A DNA stretch of 64,000 bases from positions 744,001 through 808,000 of the forward strand of contig NZ_CP080767.1 in assembly GCF_019602855.1 (NCBI RefSeq), in the 5' to 3' direction. The stretch's first letter is position 1; each line of letters opens with the position of its first letter. Made by a program: the position numbers and the translations under genes. The notes beneath the pieces were generated by a model that saw nothing but the letters and a program-made list of their open reading frames with translations, made no database searches and was not told the origin of the DNA. Source of the stretch: Cupriavidus pinatubonensis. GTDB lineage: Bacteria > Pseudomonadota > Gammaproteobacteria > Burkholderiales > Burkholderiaceae. Below, piece by piece: positions 54,118-62,785 of the stretch.

Positions 54118-55274
54118 CGGGCAGGCTCCGGTATGCCGTTGCCTGCCACACCGGTCAGCGCGGCGTAGCAACCAATCCATTGCCGGGCGACGGCTTCGAG
54201 GCTGAACTTGTCCACAATGCGCTGACGTCGGGCCATCTGTTCCCCTGACATGCCGACGCCGCACGCCATGGCCCGGTCGAGGGCGTCAGCCAATGCCTCT
54301 ACGCTACCGCAAGGCACGATCTTCCCGGCATCGCCGAGCAGTTCCGCTACGCCTGCCGCATCTGTGGCCACCACGGCACAGCCGCTGGCCAACGCTTCGC
54401 CAATCACAAGCGGCATGCCTTCAATATCGGACGACAAGGCGAACACGTCGGCGGCATTCAGCAACGCCGGTACGTCGTTGCGCATGCCCAGCAATGTGAC
54501 GACACTCTGCACGCCGAGGCGGTCGATGGTCGCCTCGAGCGTGCTTCGTACCGGACCCGCTCCTACGATGAACAAGCGCATGGCTCCCGATGGCGTTGCG
54601 GAATCTGCTTGGCGCACCAATCGCGCAAAGGCTTCGATCAGAACGTGCTGGGCCTTCTCGGGCACCAGCCGGCCCACGTTGATGATGACTCGCGTGTCTG
54701 CGTCCACGCCCAACGCTGCGCGTGTCGACTGCCGCCGTGCCGGATCTGGACGGAAAAGAGCGGTGTCGATGCCGTTGGGCACAACGCGGATGCGTTCCGG
54801 AGCGACGGCGCCGGCTGCAATCATGGCCTGTCGTCCTGCCTCGCTGACATGCGTGGTCAGCGCCGCCCACCGGTCGGTCAGGCGATAGGCGAGCATGCGG
54901 ACCCGTCCCCCTTCGCGCGCACTGTGCGCCGAGCACAGCACCTGCGGTGCGTCGGTCACTGCCGCGAGGACTCGCGCAGCAAGATTGGCGTGGACCATAT
55001 GGGCGTGGATGACATCGGGTCGCCACTGCCGTACAAACCGATTCAGCCGCCATAGCGACCTCGCAAACGACGGCAAAGTCTTGCGCATGCCGAGGTGCAG
55101 CACAGTGGCGCCCTCGGGCAACGATACCTCTTGCTCCGCCGTCAGGCTTACAACTGCCACCGCATGCCCGTCACGCAAGAATTGCCGTGCAAGCGCGGCA
55201 ATCTGCTGTTCCGCGCCACCCATCTTGAGGCCGGTACAAAGTAGCAGGATCCGCATGGGCCGTTGCGCGGGCAT
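54114..55274 (-). CDS. GT4 family glycosyltransferase
   Basis: The 386-residue GT-B protein has MRILLLCTGLKMGGAEQQIA, VIHAHMVHANLAARVL, IRVVPNGIDTALFRPDP, VIINVGRLVPEKAQHVLIEA and SSDIEGMPLVIGEALASG, the GT4 acidic motif. It builds the repeat unit flipped by Wzx. The start is uncertain. I chose the ATG at 55274, but a GTG at 55298 would give a GTGA overlap with the upstream gene like the others in this operon. The sugar transferred is unknown. Confidence 0.88.
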   Translation of the reverse strand: MPAQRPMRILLLCTGLKMGGAEQQIAALARQFLRDGHAVAVVSLTAEQEVSLPEGATVLHLGMRKTLPSFARSLWRLNRFVRQWRPDVIHAHMVHANLAARVLAAVTDAPQVLCSAHSAREGGRVRMLAYRLTDRWAALTTHVSEAGRQAMIAAGAVAPERIRVVPNGIDTALFRPDPARRQSTRAALGVDADTRVIINVGRLVPEKAQHVLIEAFARLVRQADSATPSGAMRLFIVGAGPVRSTLEATIDRLGVQSVVTLLGMRNDVPALLNAADVFALSSDIEGMPLVIGEALASGCAVVATDAAGVAELLGDAGKIVPCGSVEALADALDRAMACGVGMSGEQMARRQRIVDKFSLEAVARQWIGCYAALTGVAGNGIPEPAR

Positions 55275-55294
55275 GCCGGTCGATGCTTGCACCG

Positions 55295-56608
55295 TCACCG
55301 GGCACCGTACCCGGTCAGGATCGTCTGCATCGTCTTCAGGGCAATCAGCAGGTCCAGCGCAAACGAGCAATGCTTGACGTAGTAGAGGTCGTAGCTGAGC
55401 TTGGTCACGGTTTCTTCGTGCGTGCCCACATACCCTTGCTGAACCTGCGCCCAGCCGGACAGACCCGGTCGCACCAGATGGCGATACGGGTAGTAGGCGA
55501 TGGTGCGCTCGAAGTCCTCGACCATCGGAATCTGTTCAGGGCGGGGGCCGATCAGGCTCATGTCGCCGATCAGCACGTTCCACAGCTGCGGGATTTCATC
55601 GAGTCGGTATTTGCGGATGAACCGGCCGACGCCCGTCACCCGCGGGTCCCGGCGCGCGGCAAACTGCGCGTTGCCTGAGTTATCCACAGCCATGCTGCGG
55701 AATTTGAGCATGGTGAAGGGTTTGCCCAGCAGGCCGGCGCGGACCTGGCGGAAGAGTGCAGGCCCCGGCGATTCCAGGCGGATGGCCGCCGCGACGATCA
55801 GTCCCAGCGGCAATGCAAGCGGAGCGAGGCAGACTACCGTGCCGATGTCGATCACGCGCTTGAGGTAGCCATAGAAGTAATGCGCGGCGTAATCGTCGAG
55901 GAAATTCTCGTCGATGTGCGCCAGGCCCACACGGCCGGTCAGCATCTCGCCGACGCGCTCGACCGAATAGATGCGTACATGGCTCAGTTTTAACTGGGCC
56001 AGGGCGCGGGTACGCTCGGGATCGGCCGCGGCGTTGCGGTCGAGCATCAGGCCGTCGCAGTTCACGGCCTCGGCCAGCGAGTTGATGGGCTGGAAGCGGG
56101 TGCGGCCGGCCGGGGCCGCGCCGGGCATGGCGAGCATGGCTTCCAATTGAGCGAGCGCGGCAGCATCGGCATAGCCGAAGACCGGTACATAGTTGCGCAC
56201 GAAATGCCGGTAGCCGAACCAGATCCAGGCCAGCGTGGTGAAGTAGGCCAGCAGGAAGGCGCCGCGCGAGTATTCGATATGGAAACCCGCAAATACGAAC
56301 AGCAACGCCGCGAAGGGCAGCGTCGCCGCCAGCCCCGCGAGGCTGTTGCCTTCCATCGCCGGCAGGTGCAGCGAGCGGTGCAGCAGGACGAAAGCCGCCA
56401 GGTACGGCGCGATCGACCACACCAGCGTGCGATGGAAGACGTAGGTCACGAAGCCGGCGCGCTGGGCCAGTTCGGCCAGGGCGATGTTGATGCCGAACAA
56501 CAGCAATCCGAACAGGGCCCATGCCAGCATGCGGCTGGCGCGGCGGATGGTTTCGGAGCCGGTGGCGCGGCTGGCCGCGGGCCGGCGCAGGCTGTCAGTT
56601 TTCTGCAT
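55295..56608 (-). CDS. WbaP-type polyprenyl glycosylphosphotransferase (initiating enzyme)
   Basis: This membrane enzyme starts repeat-unit synthesis by putting a sugar-1-phosphate on undecaprenyl phosphate. The 437-residue product has four N-terminal helices (about 27-140), a central soluble part, a further helix near 250-275, and the bacterial sugar transferase domain. That domain shows FRQVRAGLLGKPFTMLKFRS, RKYRLDEIPQLWNVLIGDMS, LIGPRPEQIPMVEDF and RPGLSGWAQVQQGYVGTHEE. It overlaps the upstream GT4 gene by 14 bases. It is a second initiator, unrelated in fold to WecA at 39950. Confidence 0.92.
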   Translation of the reverse strand: MQKTDSLRRPAASRATGSETIRRASRMLAWALFGLLLFGINIALAELAQRAGFVTYVFHRTLVWSIAPYLAAFVLLHRSLHLPAMEGNSLAGLAATLPFAALLFVFAGFHIEYSRGAFLLAYFTTLAWIWFGYRHFVRNYVPVFGYADAAALAQLEAMLAMPGAAPAGRTRFQPINSLAEAVNCDGLMLDRNAAADPERTRALAQLKLSHVRIYSVERVGEMLTGRVGLAHIDENFLDDYAAHYFYGYLKRVIDIGTVVCLAPLALPLGLIVAAAIRLESPGPALFRQVRAGLLGKPFTMLKFRSMAVDNSGNAQFAARRDPRVTGVGRFIRKYRLDEIPQLWNVLIGDMSLIGPRPEQIPMVEDFERTIAYYPYRHLVRPGLSGWAQVQQGYVGTHEETVTKLSYDLYYVKHCSFALDLLIALKTMQTILTGYGAR

Positions 56609-57746
56609 GGCGTTGTCGTGCGGACGCTTGGTAGCGCGGGGCGCTGGCGAGCGTGTCCTGGTAGACGGCCCAGGTAGCCTGGATCATGCGCGTCAGGCCG
56701 AACTGTTGCTCCCAGCGCTGGCGTGCCAAGCGGCCGAGGGCTTCGCGCCGGGGCGCGTCGGCGGCCAGCGCCTGGAGCGCGCGCGCCAGGGTTTGCGGGC
56801 GGTTGTCTTCCAGCAGGATGCCACAACGCCCATCATCGAGTTGTTCGCGGATGCCGGGCAGGTCGCTGGCGATCACTGGCAAGCCGGCCCGCATGGCTTC
56901 CAGCACGGACAGGGGGAAGGCCTCATGGTCCGAAACCAGCACGAACACCTGTGCCGAGGCCAGCAGGCCCGGGACGTCATGGACACTGCCCGGCAGGCCC
57001 ACACGTGCTGGCGCCAAGGCCTGTGCCCGAGCGCGGATGGCCGCCAGTTGCGGACCATCGCCCGCCATGACCAGTTCGCAATCCGTCAGCCCGGCCTGCG
57101 CAAAGGCGTCCAGAAGGACGTCGGGGCGTTTGGGGCGGGCAAAGCGCGCCACCATGGCGATGCGGCGCAGCGGGTCGCGCGGTGTCGCGCGCGCTGTCAC
57201 ATCGTCCAGCCCATTGCGGATCACGCTGATACGCGACGCGGCGATCGGCAGGCTACGCGCCAGTTCGCGTTCACCGTCCGCCACGCAGATCAGCCGGGTG
57301 GTCAAGGGTGCTAGCAACCATTCCCCCACGCGCGCCGCGAGGCGCTGGCGCCAAGGCGCGGCGGGCTTGAAGGCGAAGCCGTGCACCGTATAGATCACAG
57401 GAATCCCCAGCATCCTGCCGGCGACGCGCCCAAGTGCGCCTGCCTTGGCGCTGTGGGCATGGATGATGTCGGGTGCAACCTGACGCAGTGCGGTATTCAA
57501 CTCTCGGAGGGTCCGAACCGCGCGCACCGGAGAGAGCGCATTGTCCAGCGTGCGCAAGCGTATGGCCGGAATGCCAGCCGCCTGCGCCGTGGCGAACAGG
57601 TGCCCGTCGCCACCCGCCAGCAAGGTCACATCGGCATGCTGGCGCATTGCTTGCATCAGGTCTGCCACATGCGCCTGTGCTCCACCGATCTCCGAATTCG
57701 TGATCAGGTAGGCAATGCGCGGGCGGCGGGCGGCTGTGGCTGACAA
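56595..57746 (-). CDS. GT4 family glycosyltransferase
   Basis: The 383-residue GT-B enzyme has RIAYLITNSEIGGAQAHV, PDIIHAHSAKAGALGRVAG, ISVIRNGLDDV, IAMVARFARPKRPDVLLDA and SDHEAFPLSVLEAMRAG. I start it at a TTG (57746) with GGA five bases upstream. An ATG at 57920 adds 58 residues of proline/arginine-rich sequence absent from GT4 proteins. It is the first gene of the overlapping GT4-WbaP-GT4-Wzx-GT4 operon. Confidence 0.85.
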   Translation of the reverse strand: MSATAARRPRIAYLITNSEIGGAQAHVADLMQAMRQHADVTLLAGGDGHLFATAQAAGIPAIRLRTLDNALSPVRAVRTLRELNTALRQVAPDIIHAHSAKAGALGRVAGRMLGIPVIYTVHGFAFKPAAPWRQRLAARVGEWLLAPLTTRLICVADGERELARSLPIAASRISVIRNGLDDVTARATPRDPLRRIAMVARFARPKRPDVLLDAFAQAGLTDCELVMAGDGPQLAAIRARAQALAPARVGLPGSVHDVPGLLASAQVFVLVSDHEAFPLSVLEAMRAGLPVIASDLPGIREQLDDGRCGILLEDNRPQTLARALQALAADAPRREALGRLARQRWEQQFGLTRMIQATWAVYQDTLASAPRYQASARQRHAEN

Positions 57747-57903
57747 GGGATTCCGGGCAAACGGGACCGTGGCTGGCTTATTGCAGGACAGTTCAGGTAG
57801 GACAGGTGAGGCTGGCCTCGCGCACGAACGCGCCGGGCGCCAAGAGCAAGCGCGACAAGGCCGCCGGACGGCAGAACGGCGCACCTTTGGAGGCGGCGGC
57901 GTG

Positions 57904-57909
57904 ATTATA
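57904..57909 (-). promoter_or_regulatory. -10 box (TATAAT) candidate for the repeat-unit operon
   Basis: A perfect TATAAT on the minus strand lies about 160 bases upstream of the first GT4 gene, in the divergent region shared with manB. A convincing -35 at 17 bases is not visible. If used, it leaves a leader of about 150 bases. Confidence 0.35.
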
Positions 57910-58014
57910 GCGCCGGCCATCTCCGCGATCCGGCAAAATAACGCCTTTGGCGCAACGGGCGTCCCGCTGCCGGGACAGCATCTGCCAGCAGAATCTAATC
58001 ACTGGAACCCCCCT

Positions 58015-59400
58015 ATGCAAATCGATCCCAGCATCTTCAAAGCCTACGACATCCGCGGCATCGTCGGTAAGACGCTGACCCGCGATGTGGCCCACCTGAT
58101 CGGCCTGTCCTTCGGCTCCGCGGCGGCGGAAGCTGGCGAGAAGGCCGTAGTAGTCGGCCGCGACGGCCGTCTGTCGGGGCCCGATCTCATCGGCGGCCTG
58201 GTCGATGGCCTGCGTGCCACCGGCATGGACGTGATCGATCTCGGCATGGTCGCGACGCCGATGGTCTATTTCGGCACGAACATCGAGCTGGATGGCGTAA
58301 AGGCCACTTCCGGCATCATGGTCACCGGCAGCCACAATCCGCCGGACTACAACGGCTTCAAGATGGTGCTGGCCGGCAAGGCGATCTACGGCGAGCAGAT
58401 TCAGGGTCTGCGCCAGCGCATCGAGGCGGGCAACTTCGCCAACGGTGCAGGTGCCTACCGCCAATGCGATGTGCGCCAGCAGTACCTTGATCGCATCACG
58501 AGCGACGTGAAGCTGGCCCGCCCGATGAAGATCGCGCTCGACGCCGGCAACGGCGTGGCTGGCGCCTTCGTCGGTGACCTGTTCCGCGGCCTGGGCTGCG
58601 AGGTGACCGAGCTGTTCTGCGACGTCGACGGCAACTTCCCGAACCATCACCCCGATCCTGCCCACGTGGAAAACCTGCGGGACCTGATGAAGTGCCTGCA
58701 CGAGACCGATTGCGAGCTGGGCCTGGCCTTCGACGGCGATGGCGACCGCTTGGGCGTGGTGACCAAGGACGGCCAGGTCATCTTCCCCGACCGCCAACTG
58801 ATGCTGTTCGCCGAAGAGATCCTTGGCCGCAATCCGGGCGCGCAGGTGATCTACGACGTCAAGTGCACCGGCAAGCTGGCACCGTGGATCCGCGCGCACG
58901 GCGGCGAGCCGCTGATGTGGAAGACCGGCCATTCGCTGGTCAAGGCCAAGCTCAAGGAAACCGGCGCGCCGATCGCCGGCGAGATGAGCGGCCACGTGTT
59001 CTTCAAGGACCGCTGGTACGGCTTTGACGATGGCCTGTACACCGGCGCGCGCCTGCTCGAGATCCTGTCACGCCATACCGATCCGAGCGCCGTGCTGAAC
59101 GCGCTGCCGAACGCCAACAACACGCCGGAACTGCAGCTCAAGTGCGCGGAAGGCGAGCCGTTCACGCTGCTGGACAAGATCAAGGCCAACGCCAAGTTCG
59201 AGGGCGCGCGCGAGGTTATCACCATCGATGGCGTGCGCGTGGAGTATCCCGATGGCTTTGGTCTTGCACGCCCGTCCAACACCACGCCTGTGGTGGTGAT
59301 GCGTTTCGAGGCTGACAACGACGCGGCGCTGGCCCGTATCCAGGCTGAATTCAAGCGTGTGATCCTGGCCGAAAAGCCTGATGCCAAGCTCCCGTTCTGA
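58015..59400 (+). CDS. manB: Phosphomannomutase/phosphoglucomutase
   Basis: This enzyme interconverts hexose-6-phosphate and hexose-1-phosphate, feeding GDP-mannose (with ManC) and dTDP-rhamnose (with RmlA). The 461-residue product matches the AlgC-type dual-specificity group: IFKAYDIRGIVG, GRDGRLSGPDL, TGSHNPPDYNGFKM with the phosphoserine, AFDGDGDRLGVVTKDG (metal loop) and GEMSGHVFFKDR (sugar loop). The ATG at 58015 starts the family N-terminus; the 100 in-frame codons before it are not coding-like. It is divergent from the repeat-unit operon and followed by waaC. Confidence 0.96.
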   Translation: MQIDPSIFKAYDIRGIVGKTLTRDVAHLIGLSFGSAAAEAGEKAVVVGRDGRLSGPDLIGGLVDGLRATGMDVIDLGMVATPMVYFGTNIELDGVKATSGIMVTGSHNPPDYNGFKMVLAGKAIYGEQIQGLRQRIEAGNFANGAGAYRQCDVRQQYLDRITSDVKLARPMKIALDAGNGVAGAFVGDLFRGLGCEVTELFCDVDGNFPNHHPDPAHVENLRDLMKCLHETDCELGLAFDGDGDRLGVVTKDGQVIFPDRQLMLFAEEILGRNPGAQVIYDVKCTGKLAPWIRAHGGEPLMWKTGHSLVKAKLKETGAPIAGEMSGHVFFKDRWYGFDDGLYTGARLLEILSRHTDPSAVLNALPNANNTPELQLKCAEGEPFTLLDKIKANAKFEGAREVITIDGVRVEYPDGFGLARPSNTTPVVVMRFEADNDAALARIQAEFKRVILAEKPDAKLPF

Positions 59401-59404
59401 GCAG

Positions 59405-60478
59405 ATGCGTGAGGCGATGGCCGCTCCGGCGGCGCCGCACGCCGTGACGCAGGCGGTGCCGTTCGTGTTGCCAGCGAATCCGCGCATCCTTGTGGTCAAG
59501 GTCTCGTCGCTTGGTGATGTTGTCCACAACATGCCGCTGATCCATGACCTGCGCGCAAGATGGCCCGGCGCGCAGATCGACTGGGTGGTGGAGGAGGGCT
59601 ATGTCGACCTCGTGCGCCTGCTGCCGGACGTGGCGCGCGTGATTCCGTTTGCGCTGCGCCGCTGGCGCAAGCGCTTTTGGCAGTCGGCTATCTGGGACGA
59701 GATCGGCGGGGTTCGCGATGCGTTGCGCGCGCAGCGCTATGACGCAGTGATCGAAAGCCAGGGGCTGCTGAAGACCGCCGTGGTGGCGCGCGTCGCCGCG
59801 CGGGCGGCCAATGCGCCGATCATCGGCCTTGGCAACCGAACGCAGGGCTCCGGCTACGAGCCGGTCGCGCGGCTGCTGTACACCGATCCCGTCCGCGTCC
59901 CGCGCCAGGCGCATTCGGTGCGCCGCTCGCGCCTGCTTGGCGCCGCACTGACGGGCACGGCACCGCCCGAGCCGCCGAAATTCTTCGGCGTATCGGCGCA
60001 ATCGCTCCATGTCGAGGATCCGATCTGGGCCCAACTACCGGCACGCTTTGCGGTGTGCTTCCATGCCACCGCCGGCGCGAAGAAGAAGTGGCCGGTCGCA
60101 AACTGGCATGCACTCGGCCAACGACTGCAGGCGGATGGCCTCATGATGCTGCTGCCGTGGGGCAATGAGGCGGAGCGCCGTGCGGCGCAGGAGATTGCCG
60201 CAGGCGTGCCCGGCGCGCAGGTCCTCCCGCGCTTCTCTGTCATGCAGGGCTTCGGGCTGATCAACCGCGCAGAGGTCGTGGTGGGGGTCGATACCGGGCT
60301 CGTCCATATCGCCGCGGCATTGTGCCGGCCCACAGTGGAAATCTATACCGCCACCTGGCGCTGGAAGACCGAAGGCTACTGGTCCGAACGCATCGCCAAT
60401 GTGGGCGACGACGGCGTCGTGCCCACGGTCGATGAAGTCTGGCAGGCCACGTGCCGCGTGCGCGGGACAGGAAACTGA
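59405..60478 (+). CDS. waaC: Lipopolysaccharide heptosyltransferase I
   Basis: WaaC adds the first heptose to Kdo in the LPS inner core. The GT9 protein of about 357 residues shows ILVVKVSSLGDVVHNMPL, HATAGAKKKWPVANWHALG, GVDTGLVHIAAALCRPTVEI and YTATWRWKTEGYW. The start is uncertain: 59381 overlaps manB by 20 bases, and 59405 lies just past it. It overlaps waaA by one base (TGATG). Confidence 0.94.
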   Translation: MREAMAAPAAPHAVTQAVPFVLPANPRILVVKVSSLGDVVHNMPLIHDLRARWPGAQIDWVVEEGYVDLVRLLPDVARVIPFALRRWRKRFWQSAIWDEIGGVRDALRAQRYDAVIESQGLLKTAVVARVAARAANAPIIGLGNRTQGSGYEPVARLLYTDPVRVPRQAHSVRRSRLLGAALTGTAPPEPPKFFGVSAQSLHVEDPIWAQLPARFAVCFHATAGAKKKWPVANWHALGQRLQADGLMMLLPWGNEAERRAAQEIAAGVPGAQVLPRFSVMQGFGLINRAEVVVGVDTGLVHIAAALCRPTVEIYTATWRWKTEGYWSERIANVGDDGVVPTVDEVWQATCRVRGTGN

Positions 60479-61767
60479 TGCTACGCGTTCTGTACAGCTT
60501 GCTTTGGGTCGTCGTCCTGCCGTTGGCGCTGCTGCGGCTGGCATGGCGCGGTCGCAAGGAGCCGGGCTACGTTCAACATGTTGGCGAGCGTCTCGGCGCC
60601 TACGGACACCTGCCCGCGCAAGGTCCATGGCTGTGGGTGCATGCGGTGTCCGTGGGCGAGACCCGCGCCGCACAGCCGCTGGTCGAGGCGCTGCTAGGCG
60701 CCTATCCGTCCCACCGGCTGCTGCTCACGCACATGACGCCGACCGGCCGGCAGACCGGCGCGCAGCTTTTCGGCAAGGAGCCCCGCGTACTCCAGTGCTA
60801 TCTGCCCTATGACCTGCCGTGGCTGGTGCGTCGTTTCCTGCGGTATTTCCAGCCGGCGGCGGGCATGCTGATGGAAACCGAGGTCTGGCCGAATCTCGTA
60901 CGCGGTGCGCGCCGTGCCGGCGTGCCGCTGTTCCTCGTCAATGCTCGGCTGTCGCCGCGCAGCTACCGCCGCACGGCGCGTTTTGGACGCGCCGCAGCCG
61001 CCATGTACGCGGACTTTGCCGGCGTCCTGGCCCAGACCAGCGGTGACGCGGAGCGGTTCCAGGCGCTGGGCATTGATGCGGTGCAGATCACCGGCAACCT
61101 CAAATTCGACATGCAGCCGGCGCCAGCCGGTGTCGAGCGCGGCCATCGCTTGCGTCAGGGTTTCGGCGGCCGTGCCGTGCTCGCTGCGGCCAGCACGCGT
61201 GAAGGGGAGGAGCCGTTGCTGCTCGATGCGCTGTCTCGCTGGGCGCAGTTGGGTGGCCAGACGCCACGGCCTGCGCTGCTGCTTGTGCCGCGACATCCGC
61301 AACGCTTTGACGAGGTGGCGAGCATGGCTGAGCGCGCGGGCTTCACGGTCCAGCGCCGCAGCGAAATGGATATCGACAAGCTGGCTGGGCCCATCACCGC
61401 CGACATCGTGCTCGGCGATTCGATGGGCGAGATGGCGATGTACTTTGCCGCCTCGGACCTGGCCTTCGTCGGCGGCAGCCTGCTGCCGCTCGGCGGGCAG
61501 AACCTGATCGAGTCCTGCGCAGTGGGCACTCCGGTGCTGGTCGGCCCGCATACGTTCAATTTTGCGCAGGCAACGGAAGATGCGATCGCGGCCGGCGCAT
61601 GCCGGCGCGTGACGAATGCCGACGAGCTGATGCAGGCTGCGGCCGGCCTGCTCGCCGATGCCGCGGCGCTGGCCGACATGCGCGCGCATGCACGCACGTT
61701 TGCGGGCATGCACCGCGGTGCCACCGTGCGCACGCTGGCCGCGGTGGCGCCCGCGCTGGGCGCCTGA
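60478..61767 (+). CDS. waaA: 3-deoxy-D-manno-octulosonic acid (Kdo) transferase
   Basis: WaaA transfers Kdo to the lipid A precursor. The 429-residue product starts with a membrane-anchoring helix (MLRVLYSLLWVVVLPLALL) and has WVHAVSVGETRAAQPLVEAL (catalytic glutamate), LMETEVWPNLVRGARRAGVP, VPRHPQRFDEV and FVGGSLLPLGGQNLIESCAVG. The ATG at 60478 has AGGA six bases upstream and overlaps the waaC stop. Coupled waaC-waaA is common in this group. Confidence 0.96.
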   Translation: MLRVLYSLLWVVVLPLALLRLAWRGRKEPGYVQHVGERLGAYGHLPAQGPWLWVHAVSVGETRAAQPLVEALLGAYPSHRLLLTHMTPTGRQTGAQLFGKEPRVLQCYLPYDLPWLVRRFLRYFQPAAGMLMETEVWPNLVRGARRAGVPLFLVNARLSPRSYRRTARFGRAAAAMYADFAGVLAQTSGDAERFQALGIDAVQITGNLKFDMQPAPAGVERGHRLRQGFGGRAVLAAASTREGEEPLLLDALSRWAQLGGQTPRPALLLVPRHPQRFDEVASMAERAGFTVQRRSEMDIDKLAGPITADIVLGDSMGEMAMYFAASDLAFVGGSLLPLGGQNLIESCAVGTPVLVGPHTFNFAQATEDAIAAGACRRVTNADELMQAAAGLLADAAALADMRAHARTFAGMHRGATVRTLAAVAPALGA

Positions 61768-61895
61768 GCCGGCATCGCGCAATCCATGCCGCGCAGGGAA
61801 TTCGCGGCAATGCCCCAGGCTCTAAGGGGCATCAACCTGGTGCGCCGGGCAGTCAGTTGCCTGCCCGGCTCGCCTTACGACAGGAGCCAACACCC

Positions 61896-62723
61896 ATGCA
61901 GACATTCACCCGTGATACCTGCCTCCGGTTCGCCCGACGCGGCGCAGCGGCAGCCGTGCTCGCTGGCGCACTGGGCGCCTGCGCGACAGGCCCCGCGCCG
62001 GAATCGCCCGCCACCGCGCCCGCGCTCAACCAGACTCAATCCTCGGGTCCCAGTCGCTGGGAACTGATCCGCTGGCAACAGCCCGACGGCACGCTGCGCG
62101 ACATCCCGCATGGCGACAACGGCCAGCCCATCATCTTCGAGTTCAACAGCGGCATCGACGCTGCGCAAGGCACCGTCAGCGGCACGAGCGGCTGCAACCG
62201 CTTTACCGGCAGCTACGGCAAGACCGATACCGGCATCCGCTTCGATCATGTGGCCGGTACGCGCATGGCCTGTCCGCCGCCGCGCATGGAGCTGGAGTCG
62301 GCGCTGCTCAAGGCGATGCAGACACCGTTCGTGACGGTCGGCACGCAGCCCTCGGCAGGTTCCACAGGGCGGCAGATCATCTGGAAAACGGCCAGCGAGG
62401 ACCTGCTGCAGTTTGTCGAGCGCGAGGGCGTTGGCCAGCGTGGCGCGCGTGTCGATGCCGCAGGCAGTGTAGAGAAGACCGTCTATATTGATTCGCAGCG
62501 TGTGGAGTGCACCGGTGTGGGCCGCATGACCTGCTATCGCTGGCGCGAGTCGCCGGATGCGCCGTGGCAGCTCTGGTATGGCCCGATCGAAGGACTCGAT
62601 TTCGAGCCGGGCATCTCATACAAGCTGCGTGTGCGCGAGTACAAGGTGCCGAATCCTCCGGCCGATGCATCGTCGATCCGCTGGCAGCTGCTGAGCGTGG
62701 AGTCGCGCACGCGGGCGAACTAG
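61896..62723 (+). CDS. META/HslJ and DUF4377 domain lipoprotein
   Basis: The 275-residue product has a signal peptide ending in a lipobox (LAGALGAC, cysteine near 29), so it is probably a lipoprotein. Residues about 50-165 resemble the META/HslJ domain (SRWELIRWQ, GTVSGTSGCNRFTGSY, ACPPPRMELESAL). Residues about 195-270 match DUF4377 (VYIDSQRVECTGVGRMTCYR, IEGLDFEPGISYKLRVREY, NPPADASSIRWQLLSV). The function of both is unknown; META proteins are linked to stress or antibiotic tolerance in some species. AGGAG lies nine bases before the ATG. Confidence 0.88.
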   Translation: MQTFTRDTCLRFARRGAAAAVLAGALGACATGPAPESPATAPALNQTQSSGPSRWELIRWQQPDGTLRDIPHGDNGQPIIFEFNSGIDAAQGTVSGTSGCNRFTGSYGKTDTGIRFDHVAGTRMACPPPRMELESALLKAMQTPFVTVGTQPSAGSTGRQIIWKTASEDLLQFVEREGVGQRGARVDAAGSVEKTVYIDSQRVECTGVGRMTCYRWRESPDAPWQLWYGPIEGLDFEPGISYKLRVREYKVPNPPADASSIRWQLLSVESRTRAN

Positions 62724-62736
62724 GCTGGCACCCAAA

Positions 62737-62765
62737 TCAAACGGGCCGCATTGCGGCCCGTTTTG
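62737..62765. terminator. Intrinsic terminator between the lipoprotein and tolC-type genes
   Basis: ACGGGCCGC and GCGGCCCGT form a perfect nine-base-pair stem with a three-base loop, followed by TTTT on the plus strand and preceded by AAATCAA. It sits between converging genes and can serve both. Confidence 0.88.
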
Positions 62766-62785
62766 CGTCATTCCAGTCGTTTTCT

